NCBI GenBank assembly: GCA_963737425.1
Contig: CAVTSX010000012.1
Location: 71,456-135,455, forward strand
DNA length: 64,000 bases
DNA from: DASXRA01 sp963737425
GTDB taxonomy: Bacteria > Actinomycetota > Actinomycetes > Mycobacteriales > Jatrophihabitantaceae
Direction of reading: 5' to 3'
The notes beneath the pieces were generated by a model. It did no database searches, was not told the DNA's origin, and was given only the letters and a program-made list of their open reading frames with translations. Position numbers and translations under genes: made by a program. Shown here piece by piece: positions 37,582 to 47,750 of the stretch; the stretch's first letter is position 1; each line of letters opens with the position of its first letter.

Positions 37582-38199
37582 GTGAGCGGCATGGACTTCA
37601 GCGACTTCGAGCACCTCGACGGCGGGCTGATGTTCTACGCGCTGCTCGGCTGTCTGGCCGCACTGGTGATCGGGGCCGCCTGGTGGGCGCTCGGGCATCA
37701 CCTGGCCAGCCCGCACCACGCCGGGAAGGGCAAGGCAGCCGTGGGCGCGGCCCTGGTCGGAGCGCTGCTGGTTGGCGGCGGTCCGGCGCTGGTCGGGTTC
37801 TTCACCACGGCCGGGTCACGGATCGTCACCTACAACGTCGACCGCTCCAACGGCCGCATCGTGCAGGCGCAGATCACCCTCGTGGTGCAGACCTACTGCG
37901 GCTGCGCTTGGCAGCCTGCCCGCGTGGGCGAGCCGATCGAGGTCCGCTACGAGGTGGTCAACTCCGGCAAGCGACCAGTCGCGTCGGTGCAGGTACGCGG
38001 CGACAGCGGCCCGGTGACGTGCCCGCCTGAGCAGCTCGCCGCCGGAGCCAGTCTCGTGTGCGGCATCACGCACGTGATCACCGCGGCCGACATGGCCGCC
38101 GGCCAGTACACCGCCCGCGGCACCGCTACCGGGACCGCCGATGACGGCACCGTGCTCAGCACCTCCGCCGACGGGCAAGCGATCCGCCTGCGGGCGTAG
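37582..38199 (+). CDS. Membrane protein with pilin-like helices and an Ig-like external domain
   Basis: 205 residues (GTG at 37582; ATG at 37591 possible). The N-terminal two-helix hairpin (LMFYALLGCLAALVIGAAWW; AVGAALVGALLVGGGPALVG) mirrors the preceding small protein. The C-terminal 120 residues are beta-rich (ITLVVQTYCGCAWQPARVGE; EVVNSGKRPVASVQVRGD) with conserved-looking Cys, like a CARDB/Ig-type fold outside the membrane. It looks like a duplicated pilin-like helical pair fused to a surface domain. Confidence 0.65.
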   Translation: MSGMDFSDFEHLDGGLMFYALLGCLAALVIGAAWWALGHHLASPHHAGKGKAAVGAALVGALLVGGGPALVGFFTTAGSRIVTYNVDRSNGRIVQAQITLVVQTYCGCAWQPARVGEPIEVRYEVVNSGKRPVASVQVRGDSGPVTCPPEQLAAGASLVCGITHVITAADMAAGQYTARGTATGTADDGTVLSTSADGQAIRLRA

Positions 38200-38213
38200 A
38201 AGAGGAGATCACC

Positions 38214-39020
38214 GTGTTGCGCTACCTGCTCACCGCCCACAAGGCAAAGGTGATCGCCGGGGTCATCGTTGCCGTGCTGCTGGTCTGCTTCGCCGTCCTC
38301 GGGGCCGTCCTTCCCGGCGGGCATGCCCACGGCCACAAGCAGCCGGGCCCGGCGCAGACCCCGAGCGGCGCCCAGCCCGGGACACCGGCAGACGCGAGCG
38401 CCGGCTACAACGTGCTGTCGCCACGCGAGCTGGCCATGCTCGCCGCCGCACCCGATGTCATCCCGGCCAGCACCGCGCTGCTGCCGCCGATCCCGCCGAG
38501 CCAGCGCACTCAGCCCGACCTGTACGCCCGGGCGTTCTTCACCGCCCTGTTCACCCACCCCTACCCGGGCGTGACCCGAGCACAGATGCTGGCCTGGGTC
38601 CAGACGCAGCAGGCTGTCTCACCGTTCATCACCGGCGGCACCCCGGCCGAGCGCAACCGGCTGCTGGTGGAGTCAGCCAGCGACCCGGCATGGAGCAATC
38701 ACGGAGCTGCCGCGCTGCCCGACAACGCAGGCTGGACGCACGCGGTCGCCGGGCGAGCGAGCGTGCGCATTGACCGACTCACCTGCCTGACCCCGCCGGA
38801 GTGGGAGACCGCGATCGCCGAGGGCGACATCACCGACGCCGGCCTGACCGCCCGGCTGGTCTCTGCCGACATGACGATGACCTGGACCGACGGCGGGAAG
38901 CGGAAGGCGCAGACGTTCTCGGCGGCGTTGACGATGCTGCTCGACGGCCCGCCCACCGCTGGCCAGTACGGGGTCGTGGCCATCGCCGACACCAGCGTCG
39001 TGCAGGGGACGTCCTCATGA
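38214..39020 (+). CDS. Bitopic T4SS-associated protein (possibly VirB8/TcpC-like)
   Basis: 268 residues, GTG start after AGAAGAGGAGA. One N-terminal membrane helix (VIAGVIVAVLLVCFAVLGAV), a Pro/Gly linker and a 190-residue external domain. Single-pass proteins with such a soluble domain at this place in Gram-positive transfer operons are usually VirB8/TcpC-like. I see no diagnostic motif, so the family call is tentative. It ends in an ATGA overlap with the VirB6-like gene. Confidence 0.6.
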   Translation: MLRYLLTAHKAKVIAGVIVAVLLVCFAVLGAVLPGGHAHGHKQPGPAQTPSGAQPGTPADASAGYNVLSPRELAMLAAAPDVIPASTALLPPIPPSQRTQPDLYARAFFTALFTHPYPGVTRAQMLAWVQTQQAVSPFITGGTPAERNRLLVESASDPAWSNHGAAALPDNAGWTHAVAGRASVRIDRLTCLTPPEWETAIAEGDITDAGLTARLVSADMTMTWTDGGKRKAQTFSAALTMLLDGPPTAGQYGVVAIADTSVVQGTSS

Positions 39021-40478
39021 CCCGGCGGCGTGCCCTCACGGTCGCGGCGGGGCTGCTCGCGTGTCTGTTCCTCACCGGCGTCGCCCCGGCCCACGCCGCA
39101 TCGGCGACACGGCCGACGGCCACGACAGCAGTAATCGCGCCGCGCGTAGCCCCCGGCTGCGGCAGCATCTTCATCGTCTCGACCGTGTGCCGGCAGAGCT
39201 TCGGGTCGGTCAACGACGTGATCCACGGCCAGTTCGTCAAAGCAGGCGGCGACCTGCTCGGCGGCAACGGCGCTACCGCCGAACACGCCTACCACGGCGC
39301 GTCATGCGTGTCGTCTCCGCTGGACTGCCTCGCGAACGCGGTCGCGGACGCGGCTGGGGCGGCGTTTCGGTGGCTGTGGCGCAACATCGACACCGCCACC
39401 TCGATCGACCTGGTGCCCCTGTTTCACCCGTTCGCCTCGGGCGGGCAGTCGCTCATGGACGTGACCATCGAACTCGCGGCCCTGGTCGGGCTGGCACTGT
39501 TCTTCGTGCAGATCGTCGTGTCCGCGCTGCGCGCCGAGCCTGGCGGGGTCGGGCGGGCCGCGCGGGGGCTGGTCACCGCCTACGTCGGGTCCGTCGTCGC
39601 GATCTTGTCGATCCCGTTGCTGGACGCGGCGATCACCCAGGTATGCGACGGCATCGTGCAGACCGTCACCGGCACGGACCTGTCCGGGTTCGGCCACACC
39701 CTGGCGGTCGCGATGAGCCTGAGCCACCTCGCGGGGCTGGGGCTGCCGTTCGTGCTGATCCTGGTCGGGTTCGCGATCATCGTCTCAGCAGTGATCATTT
39801 GGGCCGCGATGATGATCCGCAAGATGCTCGTCCTCGTCGCGGCGATCTTCGCGCCGATCGCGTTCTCCGGCGCCACCGCGGACATGACCAAGAACTGGAT
39901 GCGCCGCTGGATCGAGGTCACCCTCGCCCTGCTGTTCAGCAAGCTCATCCTCGTCATCCTCATGACCGTCGGCTTCATGATGATGAACGGCTACGGGCAA
40001 CACGGCGGCGTCACCAACACCCTCACCAACGTGTGCATCGGCGTACTGCTGCTCGCGCTCGGCGGGTTCGCGCCGTTGATGGCGCTGAAGATGGTCCACT
40101 TCGCCGGCGAAGGCATCCACCACCTGCACGCGCAGGCCGCCGCTACCCGCACGTCAAGCCCAGACCGTCGCGGCGACACCGCAAAAGGTCCACGGCCTCG
40201 CGACCCGCATGAGCTGGGCCAGCGCTACCGGACCCGGCCGCCGCCGCCCTGACGACAGCGGAACAGCCGGCACACGGCAGCCGCGCACCCCGCTCCCGAA
40301 CGACACCAGCAGCGGCCAGACACCCCGCCCGACCGGCTCCCCCGCCACGAACGGCCGTCACGCCGTCCCGGCGACCCTCGATGCGGTGGGGACGCGGCAC
40401 GGCAGGCCGACGAACCGCACCGCGTCGCACACGGTCAAGCCGCCGAGCGCGGGCAACCCGCCGCCCAAAGCCGGCTGA
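39017..40478 (+). pseudogene. VirB6/TrbL-like channel protein, frameshifted in its tail
   Basis: A signal peptide (ALTVAAGLLACLFLTGVAPA) is followed by five or six membrane helices (VTIELAALVGLALFFVQIVV; LGLPFVLILVGFAIIVSAVI; MLVLVAAIFAPIAFSGA; LLFSKLILVILMTVGFMMM; NVCIGVLLLALGGFAPLMAL), the TrbL/VirB6 pattern. At 40154 an extra T shifts the frame; without it the tail continues QAQTVAATPQKVHGLATRMS to a stop at 40478, as a Pro/Ser-rich cytoplasmic end. With the T the protein stops at 40252, so the membrane core would still be made. Confidence 0.82.
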
Positions 40479-40502
40479 CCGGCACGAGGAGAGGACTCCA
40501 CC

Positions 40503-41957
40503 ATGAGCGCGCAAGCACCGGACGAGTCGACGCCGCTGGTCCGGTTCGGCCGCATGCAGTCACGCGGTGTGCTGCTCGGCCTGTCCGGACCCCGGCTGGC
40601 CGCGATCGGCCTGGCACTGACGTGCTTCGTGATCCCGATGTTCAGCGCCGGGCTGGCCGGCATCATCGTCTCGGCGCCGTTGTGGGCCGGGTTCGCCGCG
40701 CTCGGCGTCGCCACATACAACGGCCACAGCCTCGCCGACCAGCTTCCGGTGCTCGCGCACTGGTCGCGGCGCATCGCCACCCGGCAGACCAACTACCGCG
40801 TGCGAGCCTCGGCGCCACGGCCCGCGGGGACGATGGCACTGCCCGGTGACACGGCGGCGCTGCGGTTCCACCACGACCCGGTCTCCGGAGCGGTGATGGT
40901 GCACGACCCGCACCGGCAGACACTCACCGCCACGGTCCAGGTGCGTCACCCCGCCTACGTGCTGCTCTCGCCCGGCGACCAGGCACAGCGCCTGGCCGGC
41001 TGGTCTCGCGCCCTTGCATCCTTCGCCGCCACCGGCACCTGCGCCGCCGTGCAGGTCATGGAATCGACCCTTCCCGACCCCGGCCACGGGGTGCGCGGCT
41101 GGCATGCCGAACACGGCGTGAACGACGCCTCGTGGCCGTCCGGGCAATACCAGGCGCTGCTCGACCTCGCCGCGCCCACCTCAGCGACCCACCGCACCCT
41201 GATCGTGGTCAGCCTCGACCTGCGCCGCGCCGCGAAAGCGATCCGCGACGGCGGGCGCGGGATCGCGGGCGCGGCCGAGGTGCTGCGCGGCGACATGACC
41301 GGCGTCGAAGCGTCGCTGCGCGCCGCGTCGCTCACCGTCGAGGGCTGGCTCGACGCAGCGGAACTCGCCGTGGTGATCCGGCAGACCTACGACCCGGCCG
41401 CCGGGCGCATGCGCCCCGGCGACCCGGGCGCGGACCTGGCCACCGCGGGTCCGACCGCGGTCCACGAGCAGTGGGACCACCTGCGCCACGACAGCGGCTA
41501 CTCGACCGTGCTGTGGATCAGCGAGTGGCCGCGAATCGACGTGCCGCCGCACTTCCTGCACTCGCTTGTGTTCGCCCAGGGCGTCCGCAAGACGATCAGC
41601 ATCGTCGCCCGTCCCCTGACCACCGGCGAGGCGCTACGCAAACTGCGCAAGGAGAAGGTCGAGTACATCACCGAGGCCAGGCAGAAGGCGAAGATCGGCC
41701 GGATCGCCGACCTGGCCGACGAGCAGGAATACAGCGACGTGCTCGACAGAGAACGGGCACTGATCTCCGGGCACGCCGACCTGCGTTTCTCCGGGTTCGT
41801 GGCCGTCACCGCTCCGACGCTTGACCAACTGCGCGCCGCGGTCGCCACCACCGAGCGGGCCGCACAGCAAAGCGGCTGCGAGACACGCGTCCTGTTCGGG
41901 CAGCAGTCCCAGGCATTCACGGTCGCCGCGCTCCCCCTCGCAAGGACAGTGAACTGA
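40503..41957 (+). CDS. SCO6880-family T4SS protein (PrgI-like membrane part plus large soluble domain)
   Basis: 484 residues, intact. The N-terminal pair of helices (RLAAIGLALTCFVIPMFSAG; IIVSAPLWAGFAALGVATY) resembles PrgI/VirB3, followed by a soluble region that resembles the N-terminal half of VirB4 proteins and carries a coiled stretch (KLRKEKVEYITEARQKAKIG). In actinobacteria this family lies directly before the VirB4-like ATPase, as here (2-bp gap), so the two probably form one split VirB3-VirB4 machine. Confidence 0.82.
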   Translation: MSAQAPDESTPLVRFGRMQSRGVLLGLSGPRLAAIGLALTCFVIPMFSAGLAGIIVSAPLWAGFAALGVATYNGHSLADQLPVLAHWSRRIATRQTNYRVRASAPRPAGTMALPGDTAALRFHHDPVSGAVMVHDPHRQTLTATVQVRHPAYVLLSPGDQAQRLAGWSRALASFAATGTCAAVQVMESTLPDPGHGVRGWHAEHGVNDASWPSGQYQALLDLAAPTSATHRTLIVVSLDLRRAAKAIRDGGRGIAGAAEVLRGDMTGVEASLRAASLTVEGWLDAAELAVVIRQTYDPAAGRMRPGDPGADLATAGPTAVHEQWDHLRHDSGYSTVLWISEWPRIDVPPHFLHSLVFAQGVRKTISIVARPLTTGEALRKLRKEKVEYITEARQKAKIGRIADLADEQEYSDVLDRERALISGHADLRFSGFVAVTAPTLDQLRAAVATTERAAQQSGCETRVLFGQQSQAFTVAALPLARTVN

Positions 41958-41959
41958 CC

Positions 41960-43542
41960 ATGTCGAACGAGACGCGACGCCGCGACCACACAGGCCAGGC
42001 TCCGACTCCGGGCACGGCGCCGGTGACTCCCCCGGCCGCAGGCACCCCGCACGGACCGGGGGGCGTCGTGCGCGCCGGGGCTCTGTTCACCCCGGCCACC
42101 GCCACCCGATCCGAACGCCGGGCCGCAAGGCGCGCCGCGCGGCACGTCGAAGCTGACGCCCGCCGCGCCGTGCTCAACGCAAAGCGCGAACAGCTGGCAA
42201 CCGAACGGGCCGAGCGGTCGGCCGCCCGCTACCTGCCCGCCGCCGGCGAGACCGGGCCCGACGCGCTGCGCTGCCACCGGCGCCTCACGCTGCCGCCGCA
42301 CCGCGCCACCTCCGAGGTCCTCGGCGGCGCGTACCCGTTCCTCGCCGAGGCAGGGCTCGGCAACGACGGGCTGCTCATCGGCGCCGACGCCTGGTCCGGC
42401 GCGTCGTTCTGCTTCGACCCATGGGTGCTCTACGAGCGGGGAGTGCTCACCAACCCGAACATGCTGCTCGCCGGGGTGATCGGCCGTGGCAAGTCCGCGC
42501 TCGCGAAGGCCCTGGCTACCCGCTCGATCGCGTTCGGCCGCAAGGTCTACGTCCCCGGCGACCCGAAGGGCGAGTGGACCGTCGTCACCCGGGCGGTGAG
42601 CGGCGGCCGCGGCGCGATCGAACTCGGCGGCAGGCCTGTCGACCCGGCTCAATCCCCTCGACGAAGGGCCCCGCGCCGCCACGCTCACCGATACCGACTG
42701 GCTGGCCACCGTGCAAGCCCGGCGGCGAGATCTTGGTGCGCAGCATCGCCGAAGTCGCGCTCGGACGGGCACTGGGCTCGGTCGAGGTCACCGCGCTGCT
42801 CGCCGCTCTCGACACCGCGGTGCGAGACAACACCACACCCACCTTGCCGCACGTCGTCGCGGCGCTGTTCCGGCCCGCCACCGCCGTGGACGGCTCCACC
42901 GTCACCCAGCTCGCCGCCGACGGCCGAGACGTCGCGCACGCGCTGAACCGGCTCGTCGCCGGTGACCTGTCCGGCCTGTTCGACGGCCCATCCACCCAGC
43001 GCTTCGACCCCTCCCTGCCGATGGTCTCGCTCGACCTGTCCCGCATCCAAGGCTCCGACCAGCTCATCGCCCTCGTCATGACCTGCGCATCGGCGTGGAT
43101 GGAGGCCGCGCTCGCCGACCCGGCCGGCGGGCAACGCTGGGTGATCTACGACGAGGCGTGGCGGCTGGTACGGCAGGCAGCGCTGCTGGCCCGCATGCAG
43201 ACCCACTGGAAGCTGTCCCGCGCCTGGGGCATCGCCAACCTCATGGTCATCCACCGCCTCTCCGACCTCGACGCGGTAGGCGACGCGAACAGCGAAGCCC
43301 GCAACCTCGCCCTCGGGCTGCTCGCGGACTGCTCCACCAAAGTCATCTACGCCCAGGAGCCCGGCGAGGCGCACAAGACCGGCGCCGCGCTCGGCCTGTC
43401 CTCCACCGAGACCCGAGAACTGCCCAGCCTGGCCAAGGGCGAAGGGCTGTGGCGGATCAAGGACCGCGCGTTCGTCGTGCGCCACCTGTGCACGCCCGGC
43501 GAGCTTGCGCTGTTCGACACCGACGCGCGCATGACGGCCTGA
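41960..43542 (+). pseudogene. virB4: VirB4-like conjugation ATPase, two extra bases
   Basis: Powers assembly of the channel. The N-terminal basic region leads to VLTNPNMLLAGVIGRGKSAL (Walker A) and VPGDPKGEWTVVTRA. Later parts are QRWVIYDEAWRLVRQAALLA (Walker B), HWKLSRAWGIANLMVIHRLS and a C-terminal RIKDRAFVVRHLCTPGELAL. The middle is out of frame because of one extra base at 42641 (CCTGTCGACC) and another near 42726; removing both restores about 526 residues. Confidence 0.85.
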
Positions 43543-43590
43543 CCAACCGCCGGCCACCCGTCCGGGCATTTCCGTGTGTCGCGCGTGGGT

Positions 43591-43634
43591 GTAGGACGCC
43601 CGCGCCTACCGGGTGACGGCCCACCCGGGGCGAG
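43591..43634 (+). promoter_or_regulatory. ICE control motif, copy upstream of the ArdC gene
   Basis: GTAGG, loop ACGCCCGCG, CCTAC, then CGGGTGACGGCCCACCCGGG; 59 nt before the ATG at 43650. Both stems are perfect here. Confidence 0.75.
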
Positions 43635-43649
43635 GACGGAAGCGTGGTC

Positions 43650-44702
43650 ATGGCTCGCGAGAAGTGGAGCAAGGAGCAGGCGGCACAGGCGCGCGCCGCG
43701 CGGGTCGATGCCGCGCAGCAGGTGCTCGCCGACGCGGTCGCCAACCTGCGCAGCGGCGAGGACTGGACCAGGTTCCTCGACTTCCAGTCCAGGCTCTACG
43801 ACTACTCGGCCAACAACGTCCTGCTGATCGTCGCCCAGCACCAGAAGCTCTACGAGACCGGGCAGGTCGCCACCCCCGTCCCGTCCTACGTCGCCTCCTA
43901 CCGCAAGTGGCAAGAACTCGGCCGGCAGGTCGAGCGGGGCCAGACCGGACTGGCGATCATCGCCCCGATGCGCGGCCTCGCCCGCGTCGCCACCGACGAA
44001 TCCGGCACGGTGCTGCGCGTCCTGCGAGGCGATGACAAGCCCGGCCCGGGTGAACAGGAGGCCCGCCAGCCGTTCATGCGCGGCTTCACCGTGGAGAAGG
44101 TGTTCTCCGCCGAGCAGACCAGCGGCGAGCCGATCCCCGCGCCGCCCGCGCCGCAGCTGCTGGCCGGTGAAGCGCCCCGCGGGCTCGGCGAGGCGGTCCT
44201 GAACCTGATCGAGTCTCGCGGGTTCACCGTCTCAACCGTGCCCGCCGCCAGCTATCTGCAAGGCGCGAACGGCCTCACCGACTTCCTCGCCAAGACTGTC
44301 CAGGTCCGCGCCGACATGGACGACGCCGCCATGGTCAAGACGCTCATCCACGAAGCGGCGCACGTCCTGCTGCACAACCCCGACGACGCGACGACACCAC
44401 CGCCGCTGCCTCGGGCCCACCTCGAGGTCGAAGCGGAGTCCGTCGCGTTCGTCGTCGCGCGCACGCATGGCATGCCCACCGACGACTACTCATTCCCCTA
44501 CGTGGCCGCCTGGGCCGGTGACAACCCGGACAAGGTGATCGCCAAGACCGCGCAACGAGTCGCCGCCGCCGCCAAAGACATCATCGCGATCTCTCCCGCC
44601 GAGCATGGGCACGGCGGCAAGGCCGCGCTGCGGCTCGCTCCGCCGGCCGCCGACGCGGCGGCAACCCAAGCGGACCCCACACCCGCGGCCATCGGAGCGT
44701 GA
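43650..44702 (+). CDS. ArdC-family antirestriction protein
   Basis: 350 residues. The N-terminal ssDNA-binding ArdC domain (FLDFQSRLYDYSANNVLLIV; VASYRKWQELGRQVERGQTG) and a C-terminal metalloprotease-like domain with KTLIHEAAHVLLHN (HExxH) fit the ArdC architecture. ArdC proteins shield incoming conjugative DNA from restriction in the recipient. It opens its own unit with the control motif 59 nt upstream, so it is likely made together with the transfer genes. GTG at 43644 is an alternative start. Confidence 0.88.
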   Translation: MAREKWSKEQAAQARAARVDAAQQVLADAVANLRSGEDWTRFLDFQSRLYDYSANNVLLIVAQHQKLYETGQVATPVPSYVASYRKWQELGRQVERGQTGLAIIAPMRGLARVATDESGTVLRVLRGDDKPGPGEQEARQPFMRGFTVEKVFSAEQTSGEPIPAPPAPQLLAGEAPRGLGEAVLNLIESRGFTVSTVPAASYLQGANGLTDFLAKTVQVRADMDDAAMVKTLIHEAAHVLLHNPDDATTPPPLPRAHLEVEAESVAFVVARTHGMPTDDYSFPYVAAWAGDNPDKVIAKTAQRVAAAAKDIIAISPAEHGHGGKAALRLAPPAADAAATQADPTPAAIGA

Positions 44703-44707
44703 CGCTC

Positions 44708-45019
44708 ATGAGCAAAGCGACAGCCGGCTACCACGAAGGCTTCCTCCGCTGGCTGACCAGCGAGCTGCGCGCCAAGGTCGGCGAGCTGACCCAGCGCCCA
44801 GACGGCGACTTCTGCTCCGACCTGGCTGAGTGGTTGATCACGGCTGGGCACGTGCAACTGCCGTCGGAGAAGATCGCCCGCGAGCGCGAACTGGCGAACG
44901 TGCGCATGCAGCGCGACCGCGCGTGGCACCAGCTCACGGTTATGGAGAGGGCGCGCCGCGACATCACGCCCGCAGCGACCCCACAGCCGGCGATCGGCTC
45001 CAACACGGTGGAGGTGTAA
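44708..45019 (+). CDS. Hypothetical protein after ArdC
   Basis: 103 residues, soluble, helical (GYHEGFLRWLTSELRAKVGE; IARERELANVRMQRDRAWHQ forms a likely coiled coil). 5 bp after ArdC and 3 bp before the next gene, so it is in the same unit. Not recognised. Confidence 0.7.
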   Translation: MSKATAGYHEGFLRWLTSELRAKVGELTQRPDGDFCSDLAEWLITAGHVQLPSEKIARERELANVRMQRDRAWHQLTVMERARRDITPAATPQPAIGSNTVEV

Positions 45020-45022
45020 CCG

Positions 45023-45540
45023 ATGCCCATCTTCCGCGTCATCGCCGCGGTCAACACCGCGCCGGGCCACTACGACGGATACCGGCCAGGCGACCCGCTC
45101 GCCTGTGTCACCGCCCGCGCCGGCGGCAACCCGATCGTGTTCGCCATCGATGCCGAGAGCACGGCCACCGTGCTCGAGGAGATGTGGGTGCTCGGCAACC
45201 GGGTCCGAGACGACAGGCAAGGCCGCTGCTGGCCGCAGCGACGTGCGGTCGCTCTCGACCGGTGACGTGCTGATCGTCTATCCGCCCGGCCACCCCCGAG
45301 TGCCTGCGGAGGCGTTCGCGGTCGCGCCTGTCGGCTACGACCCCGTCGCGGCCCCGGCACGGTCGTCATTGGTGCCGCTCGAAGGTTCGAACGCAACATC
45401 TCGCCCGGCGTCGTCGGCAAAGCGTGCCCGAGCGCCACGGCCCAGCCCGGGATGCATTGTGACCGTCCGGTCTCCCTCGCCCGCCGACCTGGCTGCCGGC
45501 GCGTACCAGGTCGCCCGAGCCACCACTCGACCGCTACTGA
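45023..45540 (+). pseudogene. Hypothetical protein, frameshifted
   Basis: Start MPIFRVIAAVNTAPGHYDGY. One extra base near 45236 breaks the frame after GNRVRDDRQGRCWP; removing it gives SDVRSLSTGDVLIVYPPGHP and onward. That frame then runs past the VirD4 start, so a second change near 45530 is likely, letting it stop at the TGA at 45538. Beta-rich, soluble, no family recognised. As written it ends at 45265. Confidence 0.55.
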
Positions 45541-45555
45541 GACGGGGAGACGGGC

Positions 45556-47346
45556 ATGACTCAGCAGCACAGCGCGCCGCCCGAGACTGGGCAGAACCTG
45601 ATCATCGCGGCGATGCTCGCGGCCGCCGGCATGTTCGGGCTGCTGTGGGCGGCCGGGGTCACCTCGGCGCTGGTGACCGGGCACCCGGTGCCGCATGGGC
45701 ACCCGGCCGGGGCGTTCACCGCGTTCGCGCACGCCGGTAATCCGTCAGCCGCGTGGCATGCGCCGGTCGGCCCGCCGGGCGTCTACTGGACGGTGCTGGC
45801 CGCGTTCCTCGCCGCCATCGCCGCCATCTCGTTGTTCGCGTGGCGGGCGTGGCGAGTCCTCGCAGCGCGGGAGAACAACGACCCGACGCGCCTGCCCGGC
45901 CTGGCGTCGCGCCGGGACGTAGTCGTCGCGGCCGGTGAGAAGGCGCTGCTGCGCAAGGCGGCCACGCTGCGGCCGTCGCTGACCCATCCACCCGCCGGCG
46001 AGATCGGGTACGCACTCGGATCGTCGCGGGGTGTGACCTGCTGGGCGTCGGTCGAGGACTCGACGGTGCTGCTCGGCCCGCCCCGCTCCGGTAAGGGCCT
46101 GCACATGGTGATCCCGATGATCCTCGACGCGCCCGGCGCGGTGATCACCACCTCGACCCGCCCGGACAACCTCGCCGTCACCATGGCCGCCCGCGCGTCC
46201 TGCGACCGGCCGGTCGCGGTGTTCGACCCGCAACGCCTCGCCCCTGGTGTCGCCTCAACGACCCGCTGGTCCCCGATCCGCGGCTGTGAGGACCCGCAAG
46301 TGGCGATGACCCGGGCCCGCGCATTGACCGCCGACCCAGCCGACGGGGTGGAGAACAGCACGTTCTGGGCGCAGCAGTGCTACACCGCCGTGCGCTGCCT
46401 GCTGCACGCCGCCGCGCTCGCGGGCCGCCAGCCAGTCGAGCTGTTCCACTGGTCCCTGTCACCGGTCGCCGCTAGCGACGCGGTCACGATCCTCAAATCC
46501 CCCAACGCCGCACCGGCCTGGTCGGCTGCCCTGGACGCGATCCTCTCGGCTGACCCCCGCACCCGCGACTCGACCTGGGCGATGGTGTCCAACACGTTCG
46601 CCCCGCTCGCCGACCCCGCCGTCCTGGACACGCTCAGCCCCGGCCCGGGTGAGCATTTCGACCCGGCCACGTTCCTGCGCGAGAAAGGCACGCTGTACCT
46701 GCTCGGCACCGCCACCGGCGCATCAGCCACCGCCGGCATCGTTGCCGCATTCATCGAAGACGTCGCCGAAGCCGCCCGCCGCATCGCTGCCGCCTCACCC
46801 GGCGCGCGGCTCGACCCGCCGCTGGCGCTGGTGCTCGACGAAGGCGCGAACTACCCCATCCCCTCCCTGCCGGCCCTGATGAGCGAAGGCGGCGGCACCG
46901 GCATCACCACCACCGTCGTGTTGCAGTCCCTCGCCCAAGCCCGCTCCAAATGGGGGCAGCAGGACGCCGAAGCGATCTGGGACTCCGCGATCGTGAAGGT
47001 CGTGCTCGGCGGCTCCGGCAACGCCGACGACCTGCGCGACCTGTCATCGCTGATCGGCACCCGCGAGGAGAAGCAACTCAACACCTCATGGGCCTACGAC
47101 GGCAAGCGGTCCTACTCGATGTCCACCCAGGACAAGCCGATCCTCGAGCCCGGCCAGCTGCGCACCCTGCGGTTCGGCAACGCTGTCCTGCTGCTGCGCT
47201 CCGCCCCGCCGATCATGCTGACGCTGCGCAAGTGGACCGACCGCAACGACGGCGCCGCCCTTGCCGCCGCCCGCACCAACGTGGAAGCCGCCATCCGCCA
47301 GGCCGCCACCGCCACCGCTCGTCTCACCCAGCGGCCAGGCGTGTGA
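45556..47346 (+). CDS. VirD4/TraG-like type IV coupling protein
   Basis: 596 residues, intact. Two N-terminal helices (LIIAAMLAAAGMFGLLWAAG; VYWTVLAAFLAAIAAISLFA) anchor it. The motor has VLLGPPRSGKGLHMVIPMIL (Walker A), LDPPLALVLDEGANYPI (Walker B) and TTTVVLQSLAQARSKWGQQD. It recruits the relaxase-DNA complex to the channel. Its stop overlaps the HNH gene start (TGATG). Confidence 0.92.
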   Translation: MTQQHSAPPETGQNLIIAAMLAAAGMFGLLWAAGVTSALVTGHPVPHGHPAGAFTAFAHAGNPSAAWHAPVGPPGVYWTVLAAFLAAIAAISLFAWRAWRVLAARENNDPTRLPGLASRRDVVVAAGEKALLRKAATLRPSLTHPPAGEIGYALGSSRGVTCWASVEDSTVLLGPPRSGKGLHMVIPMILDAPGAVITTSTRPDNLAVTMAARASCDRPVAVFDPQRLAPGVASTTRWSPIRGCEDPQVAMTRARALTADPADGVENSTFWAQQCYTAVRCLLHAAALAGRQPVELFHWSLSPVAASDAVTILKSPNAAPAWSAALDAILSADPRTRDSTWAMVSNTFAPLADPAVLDTLSPGPGEHFDPATFLREKGTLYLLGTATGASATAGIVAAFIEDVAEAARRIAAASPGARLDPPLALVLDEGANYPIPSLPALMSEGGGTGITTTVVLQSLAQARSKWGQQDAEAIWDSAIVKVVLGGSGNADDLRDLSSLIGTREEKQLNTSWAYDGKRSYSMSTQDKPILEPGQLRTLRFGNAVLLLRSAPPIMLTLRKWTDRNDGAALAAARTNVEAAIRQAATATARLTQRPGV

Positions 47347-47750
47347 TGCGACCGCCCCGGCCGGGCTCGCGGTGGTCTGCCCGGCGGCTGCACCGCCGCC
47401 GCCGCTACGCCGCCTACATCACCTCCCCCGACTGGCTCACCCGCCGGCGGCGCTGGTACGCCGAACACCTGCGCCGCACCGGCACTGCGCCAATCTGCGC
47501 CGTCTGCGGCCGGCCATGGCGGCTGCGTGAGGACGACCTACACCACGCCAGCTATGCCCGGCTCGGCCACGAAGCCCACGGCGATCTGCTCCCGATGTGC
47601 CGAGCCGACCACGAGGCGCTGCACGACCTCTGGGACGCCGATCCCGCCTGGCGGCGCCTCGGCCGACAACAGGCCACCGCCGGGATCGCCGCCGTCCTGC
47701 GGCACCGCCACCGCACGCCCAGCCACCAGCACAGGAGTAGCCCGACATGA
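47346..47750 (+). CDS. HNH-type nuclease-like protein
   Basis: 134 residues, very basic N-terminus. CAVCGRPWRLREDDLHHASY and DLLPMCRADHEALHDLW carry the CxxC...HH...CxxxH pattern of HNH proteins, with the two Cys pairs that bind structural zinc. It is coupled at both ends (TGATG with virD4, ATGA with the next gene). Such genes are common in ICEs; substrate unknown. Confidence 0.82.
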   Translation: MRPPRPGSRWSARRLHRRRRYAAYITSPDWLTRRRRWYAEHLRRTGTAPICAVCGRPWRLREDDLHHASYARLGHEAHGDLLPMCRADHEALHDLWDADPAWRRLGRQQATAGIAAVLRHRHRTPSHQHRSSPT

